A stretch of DNA of 64,000 nucleotides from the NCBI RefSeq assembly GCF_938028775.1, contig NZ_CALIZG010000021.1, positions 32,435 through 96,434 on the forward strand, written 5' to 3'. The DNA is from Mogibacterium diversum_A (lineage in GTDB: Bacteria; Bacillota; Clostridia; Peptostreptococcales; Anaerovoracaceae). Numbering within the stretch: position 1 is the first letter of the stretch; each line of letters starts with the position of its first letter. The translations under genes and the position numbers were made by a program. Shown here in pieces: positions 52,802-61,287 of the stretch. The notes below the pieces were generated by a model that did no database searches, had not been told where the DNA came from, and was given only the letters and a program-made list of their open reading frames with translations.

Positions 52802-53281
52802 ATGATGTATTTTATAGCTCTTATAATGATGTTAATAGGCTGGATGCTTATATCTGCAGGACGACTATCTTTATGCAAGGAGAAGGATATTAATGATCTA
52901 GTGGTAGATGGCACAAATGTACTTGAAACGGAAGGCTTCCTAAAGGTAATCGAGATTAGAAGCACAAGATATAGCTTCGAGTGTGACTGTGAGATTGCCT
53001 TCAAGAGTCAAAGTGGTAAAAGCCTCAGATATAGCAAAACGTTCTTTGGCTCAGATAGCAAGGCCTCATTTTTGAGAAAATGTGAGCACAAGGATGATAT
53101 TCCCATCACTATAATTTACGACAAACATTCGCCTACAAGATTTTATATAAAGGAGTTAAATCCACAAGATGTAATTAATAATAGCAAGAAGGCGTACTGC
53201 ATTATCGGAAGCATGTTCATCTTGCTAGGATTATTTATCGTAGCGGCTGCACTACATATAATCCCGTTTATGCAGCTCTGA
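52802..53281 (+). CDS. DUF3592-like two-TM membrane protein
   Basis: 159 aa. Transmembrane segments at both ends (residues ~3-20 and ~133-153) enclose a beta-rich domain with YSFECDCEIAFKSQSGKSL and an IPITIIYDKHSPTRFYI segment, as in DUF3592 proteins. Function unknown. Third gene of the FtsW-PBP unit, ended by a strong terminator. Confidence 0.75.
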   Translation: MMYFIALIMMLIGWMLISAGRLSLCKEKDINDLVVDGTNVLETEGFLKVIEIRSTRYSFECDCEIAFKSQSGKSLRYSKTFFGSDSKASFLRKCEHKDDIPITIIYDKHSPTRFYIKELNPQDVINNSKKAYCIIGSMFILLGLFIVAAALHIIPFMQL

Positions 53282-53294
53282 TCGATAAATGCAG

Positions 53295-53331
53295 AAAGGG
53301 AGCTATCACCACAGTAGTGATAGCTCCCTTT
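53295..53331. terminator. Strong 15-bp terminator
   Basis: AAAGGGAGCTATCAC (53295-53309) pairs perfectly with GTGATAGCTCCCTTT (53317-53331), loop of 7, then TT. Works for the DUF3592 gene and, on the other strand, for the transporter gene. Confidence 0.92.
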
Positions 53332-53391
53332 TTAGTCTTTTCAGCAAGGATAAAATATATTTTTTTCAAGGATTCATAGATAGTGTACTTC

Positions 53392-55044
53392 TTAACCCTG
53401 GGCAGTTGCAGTCTCAATAGCCTGAGCTTCGTCAACTACATACGAACCCGCTCTTCTCTTGAAGAAGCGCAGAACCATGTATAGAAGTACGAGACCTACC
53501 GCGAGCGCAACCCATGGCGATTCCATGATGCCAGCAATTACATAACATATAGCCGATACAGCGAGAACAGTCATAGCATAAGGTAGCTGAGTCTCAACGT
53601 GGCTGAGGTGTCTAACAGCTGCACCTGCAGATGACATGATTGTCGTATCTGAGATTGGCGAGCAGTGGTCGCCGCAAACTCCACCAGCCATGCAGGAAGA
53701 GATGAGGACAATCATCATATCAGGTCTATTCGCAGTTACTGCAAGTGCTATAGGAATTAGTATTCCGAAAGTCCCCCACGATGTGCCAGACGCAAAACCT
53801 AGAGCGCAAGATACGAGGAAGAACATCGCAGGTATTATCATGATTAATCCGCCAGGAATCTTATCCATCATATTGGCAACGAATTGCGCTAGACCTAGAG
53901 AATCAGTCATGGTTTTTAGAGTCCATGCCATTGTCAGAACGAGAATTGGTGAAACCATTGATTTGAATCCCTCTGGAACACATTCCATAAGCTCCGAGAA
54001 AGGAACGACTCTTCTAATCATGTAGTAGACAACTGTAATAACAAGTGAAACAACACTTCCGAGCACTAGCGAAGTGGATGCATCGCAACCTGCAAATGCA
54101 GTTACAAATGATTTTCCGCTCCAGAATCCTCCAGTATATAGCATGCCAGTGATGCAAGAGATGATGAGAATTATTACTGGGAACATCAAATCCATTACTA
54201 TTCCTTGATGCACTGTCTCGGCAGCACTGTCATTCTTCAATGCTGCAGTATCTTGCACTGTGAATAGGTCGCCGTTTTCTACGGCATTTTTCTCATAAAC
54301 TGCCATTTTTCCATAGTCGAAGTTCATAGTTATAATCATGAACATCATGGCGATGGTGAGAAGTGCGTAGAAGTTATAAGGGATAGCCTGAATAAATATA
54401 CTTAGACCATTTTTTCCCTCTACAAAACCGCTTACAGCTGCAGCCCAAGATGAAATAGGAGCTAAAATGCAGACTGGTGCTGCAGTTGCATCTATTAAAT
54501 ATGCGAGCTTAGCTCTCGATATGTTGTATTTGTCAGTAAGTGGCTTCATAACACTACCAACAGTTAGACAGTTGAAGTAGTCGTCTACGAAAATGAGAAT
54601 TCCTAGAGTAACGGTCGAGTACTGTGCACCACGGCGAGTTTTTATCCTCTGAGCTGCCCAATTTCCGAAAGCAGCGGAACCGCCTGATAGATTCATCATA
54701 GCTACGAGCATACCGAGTATAACTAAGAAAACTAGGATCCCTACATTTCCCGCTGAAGACAGTGATGAAACGAATCCATCTATCATCACATGATTCATGA
54801 ATTTAGGGAAATTCATTCCAGAATATATAAGTCCTCCTGCAAGAATTCCGATGAACAGCGAGCTGTATACTTCTTTTGTGATGAGGGCTAGTCCGATAGC
54901 GACGATAGGCGGTAGTACAGCCCATATCGTTGCATACATTGCAGGCTTACTGTCAGCAGCCATTGCTACAATCGGCACAGCCGCTATGAAGAGCGCGGTA
55001 AGCCCGAACACGTACATAATTCTACTTTTGTTAATGCGTATCAT
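53392..55044 (-). CDS. lysW: NhaC-superfamily transporter under lysine riboswitch, predicted lysine transporter (LysW-like)
   Basis: 550 aa from ATG 55044 (GGAGG at 55052-55056). Eleven to twelve hydrophobic segments, with ILIFVDDYFNCLTVGSVMKPLTDK and a CMAGGVCGDHCSPISDTTIMSSAGA motif characteristic of NhaC-type antiporters. By sequence alone it would be called a Na+/H+ antiporter; the lysine riboswitch directly upstream argues for lysine transport, as predicted earlier for LysW in Bacillota. Ion coupling and direction are not determined by sequence. Confidence 0.88.
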   Translation of the reverse strand: MIRINKSRIMYVFGLTALFIAAVPIVAMAADSKPAMYATIWAVLPPIVAIGLALITKEVYSSLFIGILAGGLIYSGMNFPKFMNHVMIDGFVSSLSSAGNVGILVFLVILGMLVAMMNLSGGSAAFGNWAAQRIKTRRGAQYSTVTLGILIFVDDYFNCLTVGSVMKPLTDKYNISRAKLAYLIDATAAPVCILAPISSWAAAVSGFVEGKNGLSIFIQAIPYNFYALLTIAMMFMIITMNFDYGKMAVYEKNAVENGDLFTVQDTAALKNDSAAETVHQGIVMDLMFPVIILIISCITGMLYTGGFWSGKSFVTAFAGCDASTSLVLGSVVSLVITVVYYMIRRVVPFSELMECVPEGFKSMVSPILVLTMAWTLKTMTDSLGLAQFVANMMDKIPGGLIMIIPAMFFLVSCALGFASGTSWGTFGILIPIALAVTANRPDMMIVLISSCMAGGVCGDHCSPISDTTIMSSAGAAVRHLSHVETQLPYAMTVLAVSAICYVIAGIMESPWVALAVGLVLLYMVLRFFKRRAGSYVVDEAQAIETATAQG

Positions 55045-55071
55045 TTTAAAACCTCCGTATAAATAAAATAG

Positions 55072-55101
55072 CCATGAATAACGTCTGAAACGTATCCATG
55101 G
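55072..55101 (-). terminator. Riboswitch expression-platform terminator
   Basis: On the minus strand CCATGGATACG and CGTTATTCATGG form an ~11-pair stem followed by CTATTTTATTT, located between the riboswitch aptamer and the ribosome-binding site. Lysine binding would favour this stem and stop transcription. Confidence 0.75.
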
Positions 55102-55144
55102 TTCGTACGTAAGCAATGCAAAAATACGCATTAGCTTTATACCA

Positions 55145-55310
55145 TTGATAGCGCTCCACATTTTACGATGTGACAGTTCGGCGCATATTCTGCACCGACC
55201 CAGAAAATATCATTGGGGTGATATTCTCTTCGGCGGATTTCCCTTTCCCTAGCAGCAGCTTCCCACGCTGTAGCTGTCAGGTACTCTTGAGCTCCGCGAC
55301 CTCTATCGAG
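55145..55310 (-). promoter_or_regulatory. Lysine riboswitch (L box)
   Basis: On the minus strand the conserved aptamer core is visible in order: GATAGAGGTCGCGG, AGAGTA, GGGAAGCTGC, AGGGAAATCCGCCGAAG, CTGGGTCGG, GAACTGTCACAT and GGAGCGCTATC, with P1 formed by GATAG/CTATC at the ends. All parts expected of the L box are present. It turns off the downstream transporter when lysine is plentiful. Confidence 0.93.
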
Positions 55311-55335
55311 TCAGTCTTATTCAAAAGCTGGTTCT

Positions 55336-55365
55336 ATATTAATACCAACTTTGGTCTAAAGTCAA
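55336..55365 (-). promoter_or_regulatory. Promoter upstream of the lysine riboswitch
   Basis: On the minus strand TTGACT (complement of 55360-55365), 18-base spacer and TAATAT (complement of 55336-55341), starting transcription a few bases before the aptamer. Confidence 0.65.
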
Positions 55366-55525
55366 GGAAAAATCCAAAAATGTTAAATTTCTTTGTGAAA
55401 TCACACAACAATAGTAGGGAGAATAAATATATAAGTTTTATGATTTTGTATTTCGTATTATTGTGCACATTTCTATAGTACACCCCTTCACACCCCCTCT
55501 CGGTAGTTTAAAACACAGCGATAAG

Positions 55526-55534
55526 TGATATAAT
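55526..55534 (+). promoter_or_regulatory. Extended -10 promoter, pentapeptide gene leader
   Basis: TGATATAAT (TG 55526-55527, TATAAT 55529-55534) about 200 bases before the pentapeptide-repeat gene. The rest of 55366-55525 is AT-rich with no gene seen. Confidence 0.55.
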
Positions 55535-55737
55535 TCAGTTAGAGGGTAGCTTCATGATTTCTGTAATATCAATATTCTCCTGCATTTTAAATGTTTTAAT
55601 GTATGTGTGATATATAAGTGGGCAATTGTCATGATACATGTGTATAGGAGTGTTAATCTGCCAACTTTGATAAAAAAGGCATAGAAATGCATGGTAAGAA
55701 CTAGAAATATAACAAGAAACTGAGGAGAAGAAGGTTA

Positions 55738-56454
55738 ATGAATAAAGCATTCACATCAGATGAGTTTAAAAATTTAATAATAGATAGAGATAAAGCCGAT
55801 AGACTCATAGTGGAGGAAAGCATCATCAGTGATACAGATCTCGAAGGATTTGACATGACAAATATCACGTTTAAGCTCTGCAGCTTTGAGAACTGCAACC
55901 TCATAGGCGCAGACTTCAGCGGATCCAGCATATCGGGCACACTCTTTCGAGAGTGCCCGATGCACGGATGCAGGTTCGTAGGTTCCGATATGACCGAAGC
56001 CATCTTCCGCGATATCGACCTCTCGGACAGCGACCTAAGCGGAGCAAATCTGTATGCCGCAGTCCTCGAGGGCGCCAATCTCGATGGCATCATCGTAGAT
56101 GAAAATACCAAATGGTACAGGATGGTGCCTCCGGAGGAAGGTGCATTTATAGCATGGAAATGCTGCTCCGAGCTCAGAGTAGTTCAGCTCCTAGTTCCAA
56201 GAGAGGCACGGCGAGTCTCGGCTACGCGGGAAACCTGCAGATGCGACAAGGCCAAGGTACTATCAATTAAGAGCATAGATGAGACTATCAGCTACGACTG
56301 GGCTCAGTCCACAGTCGATCCAGATTTCTACTATGAACGAGGGAAATGGGTAGAGCTAGCTAACGGATTCGAGCCAGATCGGTGGAAGGATTCATCACGA
56401 GGAATACATTTTTTTATGGAAAGAGAACAGTGCATAGCATATCAAACTGTATAA
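55738..56454 (+). CDS. Pentapeptide-repeat protein with C-terminal DUF5758-like domain
   Basis: 238 aa. Residues ~30-120 form a pentapeptide-repeat helix (A(D/N)LXX units: FENCNLIGADFSGSSISGT, DLSDSDLSGANLYAAVLEGA), then a compact C-terminal domain (GAFIAWKCCSELRVVQLLVP...SATRETCRCDKAKVL) found in many pentapeptide proteins of gut and oral bacteria. Cytosolic; function unknown, and nothing indicates a gyrase-protecting Qnr type. Confidence 0.85.
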   Translation: MNKAFTSDEFKNLIIDRDKADRLIVEESIISDTDLEGFDMTNITFKLCSFENCNLIGADFSGSSISGTLFRECPMHGCRFVGSDMTEAIFRDIDLSDSDLSGANLYAAVLEGANLDGIIVDENTKWYRMVPPEEGAFIAWKCCSELRVVQLLVPREARRVSATRETCRCDKAKVLSIKSIDETISYDWAQSTVDPDFYYERGKWVELANGFEPDRWKDSSRGIHFFMEREQCIAYQTV

Positions 56455-56626
56455 TTTGTAAACGGATATTATTCGCTAAATTATTTTCAGCTAAAATGTA
56501 AAATTCTTACAAAAATATAATCATAGTCGCATAAATAAAGGCTAGACAAACAAAAACTGTAGTATGACCACATATAATTTTGTCAAAAAGCTACAAAATA
56601 GCAAAAAAATAGCAAAAAGACATTGT

Positions 56627-56655
56627 TTGACGAGCAATATATTCATTTGTATAAT
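56627..56655 (+). promoter_or_regulatory. Sigma-A promoter of iorAB
   Basis: TTGACG (56627-56632), 17-base spacer, TATAAT (56650-56655). The preceding ~170 bases are A-rich, with repeated AGCAAAAA-type tracts that may serve as UP-like sequence. Confidence 0.82.
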
Positions 56656-56707
56656 TCAATTATATTTATGACAAGTTTAATGCGGTTAAACTTAAGGAGG
56701 TAAGTAG

Positions 56708-58486
56708 ATGAAAGTAATTATGTCGGGCAACGAAGCTATTGCTCGCGGCGCATATGAAGGCGGCTGCCAGTTTGCTTCGGCTTATCCCGGTACTCCAAGC
56801 ACCGAGATCCTCGAGAACATGCCTCAGTACAAGGATGATGTGTACTCAGAGTGGGCTCCTAACGAGAAGGTAGCTGCAGAAGCTGCTATCGGTGCATCAA
56901 TTGCAGGTGTTAGATCGTTCTGCGCTATGAAGCACGTAGGTGTTAACGTTGCAGCAGACCCTATCTTCACAATCGCATATACTGGAGTTACAGGTGGATT
57001 TGTTATCGTATCCGCTGACGATCCAGGTCAGCACAGCTCCCAGAACGAGCAGGACAACAGAAACTACGCAAAGGCAGCAAGACTGCTCATGCTAGAGCCA
57101 GCCAACTCGCAGGAGTGTAAGGATTACATGAAGATGGCGTTCGGTCTTTCCGAGAGATTCGATGCTCCAGTTCTTTTCCATGTAACAACTAGAGTCTGTC
57201 ACTCAAAGGGAATCGTAGAACTCGGCGATAGAGAAGAGCATGAGTACGTTCCTTACAAGAAGCAGATTGAAAAGTATGTTTCCGCACCAGCTAATGCTAA
57301 GAAGATGAGAGTTAATCTCGAGACTAAGCTAGCTAACATGGAAGCTTATGCAAATGAAGCAGAGATTAACCAACCTGAGTGGCACTCGACTAAGATCGGT
57401 GTTGTTACATCTGGTATTTCTTATCAGTATGCTAAGGAAACATTTGGCGAGGATGCTTCATACCTCAAGCTAGGAATGACATTCCCTCTACCTACAGACC
57501 TAATCAAGGATTTCTGCAGCAAGGTAGATAAGGTATATGTAATCGAAGAGATGGACCCATATCTACAGGAGTTCCTCGAGATTCACGGAATTGAGTGCAT
57601 TGGAAATCAGCAGATTCCAAAGTTTGACGAGCTCAACACAGATATCGTTAGAGAGGCGCTCACAGGAGTTAAGCCTGAATCTTATGATTCAGAACTTCAG
57701 TCTGTTGTACGTCCTCCAACGCTATGTGCAGGATGTCCTCACAGAGGATTCTTCCAGGCAATCAAGAAGAAGAAGGGGCTCATGATCAACGGAGACATCG
57801 GTTGCTATACACTCGGAGCTAACGCACCTCTAAGCGCACTTGATACAGCTATTTGTATGGGAGCTTCCCTTTCAATGGCTCACGGTGCTGCTCAGGCTTA
57901 CAAGGTTGCAGGAGCAAAGACTAAAGCTGTAGGTGTGCTCGGAGACTCCACATTCTTCCACAGCGGTATCACAAGCTTGATGGATGCGGTATACAATCAG
58001 AGTGATAGTATCAGCGTTATCCTCGACAACAGAATTACTGGTATGACTGGTCACCAGGAGAACCCTGGAACAGGATTCACTCTGATGGGCAAACCAGCTC
58101 CAGAAGTTGATATTCCTGCTCTAGTTAAGGCAGTAGGAATCAAGGAAGAGAACATTTACACAGTAAATCCTCTACACCTTGACGAAGTTGATAAGGTTCT
58201 TGATGCTTGCATCGCTAGCGAGGAACCAACAGTTATCATTACAAGATGGCCATGCGTACTAAAGAAGTTCAGCCAGCAGGATCTTGATGAGTTCAAGGGA
58301 CTACACCAGACTCAGTGTCACATCATTCAGGACAAGTGCAGAAACTGTAAGGCTTGCGTAAGAACAGGTTGCCCAGCTCTCATGTCTTCAAAGGATGATG
58401 TTGTTATCGATGTTAATAGCTGCGTAGGCTGTACAGTCTGCAAGCAGGTATGCCCATTTGATGCTATTGAGGAGGTGCAGAGATAA
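56708..58486 (+). CDS. iorA: Indolepyruvate ferredoxin oxidoreductase, alpha subunit
   Basis: 592-aa thiamine-diphosphate enzyme subunit. N-terminal pyrimidine-binding domain (GNEAIARGAYEGGCQFASAYPGTPSTEI), TPP-binding region (GDIGCYTLGANAPL, GVLGDSTFFHSG) and two C-terminal 4Fe-4S motifs (CRNCKACVRTGCP and CVGCTVCKQVCP). With IorB it oxidatively decarboxylates aryl-pyruvates from Trp, Tyr and Phe to aryl-acetyl-CoA, reducing ferredoxin. GGAGG upstream. Confidence 0.96.
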   Translation: MKVIMSGNEAIARGAYEGGCQFASAYPGTPSTEILENMPQYKDDVYSEWAPNEKVAAEAAIGASIAGVRSFCAMKHVGVNVAADPIFTIAYTGVTGGFVIVSADDPGQHSSQNEQDNRNYAKAARLLMLEPANSQECKDYMKMAFGLSERFDAPVLFHVTTRVCHSKGIVELGDREEHEYVPYKKQIEKYVSAPANAKKMRVNLETKLANMEAYANEAEINQPEWHSTKIGVVTSGISYQYAKETFGEDASYLKLGMTFPLPTDLIKDFCSKVDKVYVIEEMDPYLQEFLEIHGIECIGNQQIPKFDELNTDIVREALTGVKPESYDSELQSVVRPPTLCAGCPHRGFFQAIKKKKGLMINGDIGCYTLGANAPLSALDTAICMGASLSMAHGAAQAYKVAGAKTKAVGVLGDSTFFHSGITSLMDAVYNQSDSISVILDNRITGMTGHQENPGTGFTLMGKPAPEVDIPALVKAVGIKEENIYTVNPLHLDEVDKVLDACIASEEPTVIITRWPCVLKKFSQQDLDEFKGLHQTQCHIIQDKCRNCKACVRTGCPALMSSKDDVVIDVNSCVGCTVCKQVCPFDAIEEVQR

Positions 58487-59061
58487 TGAGTGATGTTAAG
58501 AATATTCTCCTCGTAGGAGTAGGTGGACAGGGAACAATCCTTGCAAGTAAGATTCTTACGAGCGGCCTAATGGAAGCTGGTTACGATGTTAAGATGAGTG
58601 AGATTCACGGAATGTCACAGCGTGGCGGAAGTGTAAGCACTCAGGTAAGATATGGTAAAGAAGTTCTTTCCCCAATCGTAGGAAAGGGATCTGCAGACGT
58701 AATCGTAGCATTTGAGAGAATGGAAGCCCTAAGATGGCTCGAGTACCTCAAGGTTGGCGGTAAGATGGTAGTTAACGACTTCAAAATCAACCCTGCTCCA
58801 GTAAACCTAGGTAAAGCAGAGTATCCAGATGATATCATTGAGGATTTAAAGTCAAAGTGCCAGGTAACTGCTGTTAAGGCTGGAGAAATCGCTACAGATC
58901 TTGGAAATGCTAAGGCTATGAACGTGGTACTCCTCGGAGCACTAGTTAAGGCTATAGGTTCTCTAGACGATGTAGATTGGGATGCTCAGATTGAGAAGAA
59001 CGTAAAGCCTAAGTTCGTTGAACTAAACAAGAAAGCATTCAAGGCAGGATACGATCTATAA
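58486..59061 (+). CDS. iorB: Indolepyruvate ferredoxin oxidoreductase, beta subunit
   Basis: 191-aa gamma-type domain subunit of 2-oxoacid:ferredoxin oxidoreductases: LLVGVGGQGTILASKIL at the N-terminus and EIHGMSQRGGSVSTQVRYG. The ATG overlaps the last base of the iorA stop (TAATG), so the two subunits are translationally coupled. A terminator follows at 59126. Confidence 0.95.
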   Translation: MSDVKNILLVGVGGQGTILASKILTSGLMEAGYDVKMSEIHGMSQRGGSVSTQVRYGKEVLSPIVGKGSADVIVAFERMEALRWLEYLKVGGKMVVNDFKINPAPVNLGKAEYPDDIIEDLKSKCQVTAVKAGEIATDLGNAKAMNVVLLGALVKAIGSLDDVDWDAQIEKNVKPKFVELNKKAFKAGYDL

Positions 59062-59125
59062 AGAATCCGTAGCTATCAGGACTAATTCCCATTAGTCGTG
59101 CTGATGGATGTTTAATAAGATGATT

Positions 59126-59149
59126 AAGGAGAGGGGTGACCTTCTCCTT
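59126..59149 (+). terminator. Intrinsic terminator after iorB
   Basis: AAGGAGAGGG (59126-59135) and CCTTCTCCTT (59140-59149) pair with one G-T, loop GTGA, followed by TTTT. Confidence 0.85.
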
Positions 59150-59223
59150 TTTTATAAAGGTGCTAAAAACCGCATGGATTATAACGTTAATAGACATATA
59201 ACTAATGTAATGAGCCGTCTTTA

Positions 59224-59232
59224 TGCTATAAT
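59224..59232 (+). promoter_or_regulatory. Extended -10 promoter of ptb
   Basis: TGCTATAAT (TG 59224-59225, TATAAT 59227-59232) without a good -35. The leader holds AATAACA/TGTTATT complementarity before GGAGG. Confidence 0.65.
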
Positions 59233-59306
59233 ATAGGAGCTTAAGGAAATAACAAGTCCACGGCAGACATACAAAGTAATTGTTATGTTATTTAAGGAGG
59301 TAATGT

Positions 59307-60209
59307 ATGTTAAAGAATTTTGCAGAAATGGCAGAAATGGTTAGAAGTAATCCTGTCAAGAAGAGAATTGTCCTAGCTTGCGCTCACGACGAGCACTCTC
59401 TTGAGGCTGTAAATGAGGCAGTTAAGGAAGGCATCGTTGAGGCAGTTCTCGTTGGTAAAGAGGATATGATTAGAGAGATTATTAAAGAACATGGTCTAGC
59501 TCTAGAAGATGCAACAATCTACAATGCAGATGACGACGTTGAAATCGCTAAGATTGCTGTAAGACTTATCAACGAAGGCAAGGGCGACTTCCTTATGAAG
59601 GGTAAGATGCAGACATCTGATCTTCTCAAGCAGGTTGTAAATAAAGAAACTGGTCTCAACATGGGCAAGGTAATGTCTCACGTAGGACTATTCGAAGTTC
59701 CTAACTACCACAAGCTAGTGGTTCTGACAGACGGAGGAATGCTCCTTCACCCAACACTAGAACAGAAGGCTCAGATTGTTGAGAATGCAGTTGGAGCTCT
59801 TAACAACATGGGATATGAGAACCCTAAGGTTGCAGCACTTTGTGCAGCTGAAAAGCTTAACGAGAAAGCGCCTGAGTCAGTAGACGCAGCAGCTCTCAAG
59901 GAAATGAACGAGAAGGGCGAAATAAAGGACTGCGTAATAGAGGGGCCAATCTCTTACGATATCGCACTAAGCAAGGAAATAGCTGACTTCAAGGGATTCG
60001 AGAGCCCAGTAGCAGGTGATGCGGACGTTCTACTCGTTCCAGATATGGCTGCAGGAAACTTCATCGGAAAGTCTTGGGTAATTCAGGGCGGTGGTAGAAT
60101 GACAGGTCTTGTCGTTGGCGCAAAGGCTCCAATCGTACTCACTTCACGTGGTTCCGGTGCTGACGAGAAGTTCTATTCAATTGTATTCGCAGCTGCAGCA
60201 TCAAAGTAA
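59307..60209 (+). CDS. ptb: Phosphate butyryltransferase family protein
   Basis: 300 aa, size of Ptb/phosphate acyltransferases. Conserved stretches GKGDFLMKGKMQTSDLLKQVVNKETGL, MSHVGLFEVPNYHKLVVLTDGGM and the late VPDMAAGNFIGKSWV / ARGSGADEK-like SRGSGADEKFYSI. Exchanges CoA for phosphate on butyryl- or aryl-acyl-CoA, giving acyl-phosphate for ATP synthesis by a kinase that is not in the window. Located right after iorAB, so aryl- or branched-acyl substrates are possible. Confidence 0.92.
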   Translation: MLKNFAEMAEMVRSNPVKKRIVLACAHDEHSLEAVNEAVKEGIVEAVLVGKEDMIREIIKEHGLALEDATIYNADDDVEIAKIAVRLINEGKGDFLMKGKMQTSDLLKQVVNKETGLNMGKVMSHVGLFEVPNYHKLVVLTDGGMLLHPTLEQKAQIVENAVGALNNMGYENPKVAALCAAEKLNEKAPESVDAAALKEMNEKGEIKDCVIEGPISYDIALSKEIADFKGFESPVAGDADVLLVPDMAAGNFIGKSWVIQGGGRMTGLVVGAKAPIVLTSRGSGADEKFYSIVFAAAASK

Positions 60210-60221
60210 GGTTTTCATCAG

Positions 60222-60989
60222 ATGTTCGAACAATTTAAGGACAAGTTAATATGCGACTATAGCACTCGAAATGGCGGGGTGAGCACGGGGTGTTACGACT
60301 CGATGAATCTGAGTCTAACGACAGATGATGCCATTGCAAATATCCTCGAAAATTACAAGCTATGGTGCGGTTCACTTGGAATTGACACGCGTCAGCTTGT
60401 CATGCTTCACCAGACGCATAGTAGCGAGGTAATCCGCGTAGATGAGGAAAACTGCGGTGAAGGACTGTATAAGCCAAGGCGGGCAGGTATAGATGGGATG
60501 GTGACAAATTCTAAGGGCGTTGCACTAATTACGTCGCATGCAGACTGTGCGCCAATCTATATCTATGATCCCGTTAACGAGGCTATAGGGCTGAGTCATG
60601 CTGGCTGGAGAGGAACAACCCTCGAGATTGCAAGGCGTACAGTGGGGAAGATGAAGGAAGAGTTCGATTCAAACCCTGCCGATTTATACGCTGCAATTGG
60701 TCCGTGCATTTCAATGAAATACTTCGAGTGCGGTGAAGATGTAATATCGGCGATTTCGGATATGAGCGTAAAGGATATTCCTGGCGCGTATACGTACAAT
60801 CCAGATCGAGGCAAGTTCTATGTCTCGCTGCCGATAGTCAATAAGGCTGTTCTTATGAGTGCGGGCATCCCTGAATCACAGATAGAGATTGATGGTAGAT
60901 GCACGTTTGCTGAGAGAGAAAAGTATTTCTCTCACAGAAGAGATGGACTCAAACGAGGTGGCCAGATGGCGGTGCTGATGCTTAAGTAG
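60222..60989 (+). CDS. pgeF: Peptidoglycan editing factor PgeF (YfiH/LACC1 family)
   Basis: 255 aa. MLHQTHSSEV, TSHADCAPIYIYDPVNEAIGLSHAGWRGT and GPCISMKYFECGEDV give the two His and one Cys zinc ligands of the family. Members hydrolyse purine nucleosides, and E. coli PgeF removes mis-incorporated serine-containing muropeptides. Twelve bases after ptb, so cotranscribed. Confidence 0.94.
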   Translation: MFEQFKDKLICDYSTRNGGVSTGCYDSMNLSLTTDDAIANILENYKLWCGSLGIDTRQLVMLHQTHSSEVIRVDEENCGEGLYKPRRAGIDGMVTNSKGVALITSHADCAPIYIYDPVNEAIGLSHAGWRGTTLEIARRTVGKMKEEFDSNPADLYAAIGPCISMKYFECGEDVISAISDMSVKDIPGAYTYNPDRGKFYVSLPIVNKAVLMSAGIPESQIEIDGRCTFAEREKYFSHRRDGLKRGGQMAVLMLK

Positions 60990-61072
60990 AATATCTGATG
61001 TATAGGCAATATAGCAAAACCGATTAAGGAAAAAAGCAAATATAACAGAAGTGCCTTGCGGCACATAAATAA

Positions 61073-61101
61073 AAAAGCTTGGGGCATCACCCCAAGCTTT
61101 T
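61073..61101. terminator. Strong terminator after pgeF
   Basis: AAAAGCTTGGGG (61073-61084) and CCCCAAGCTTTT (61090-61101), perfect 12-bp stem, loop CATCA, T-rich on both strands. Confidence 0.92.
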
Positions 61102-61287
61102 CGTTTCTATCTGTAGCTGCACAAAGCTTTTGTCTATATTAAATATATATAGTTAATATTCATCGAGAATATCAAAATAAATATCTCACTTAATATGGAA
61201 AACACCCTGCTAGATGCTTAATAAGTAAATGAAGATAATCATTCATAATTCAAGGTTTCAGTAGATATAGGCTTGAATCAATCAAAA

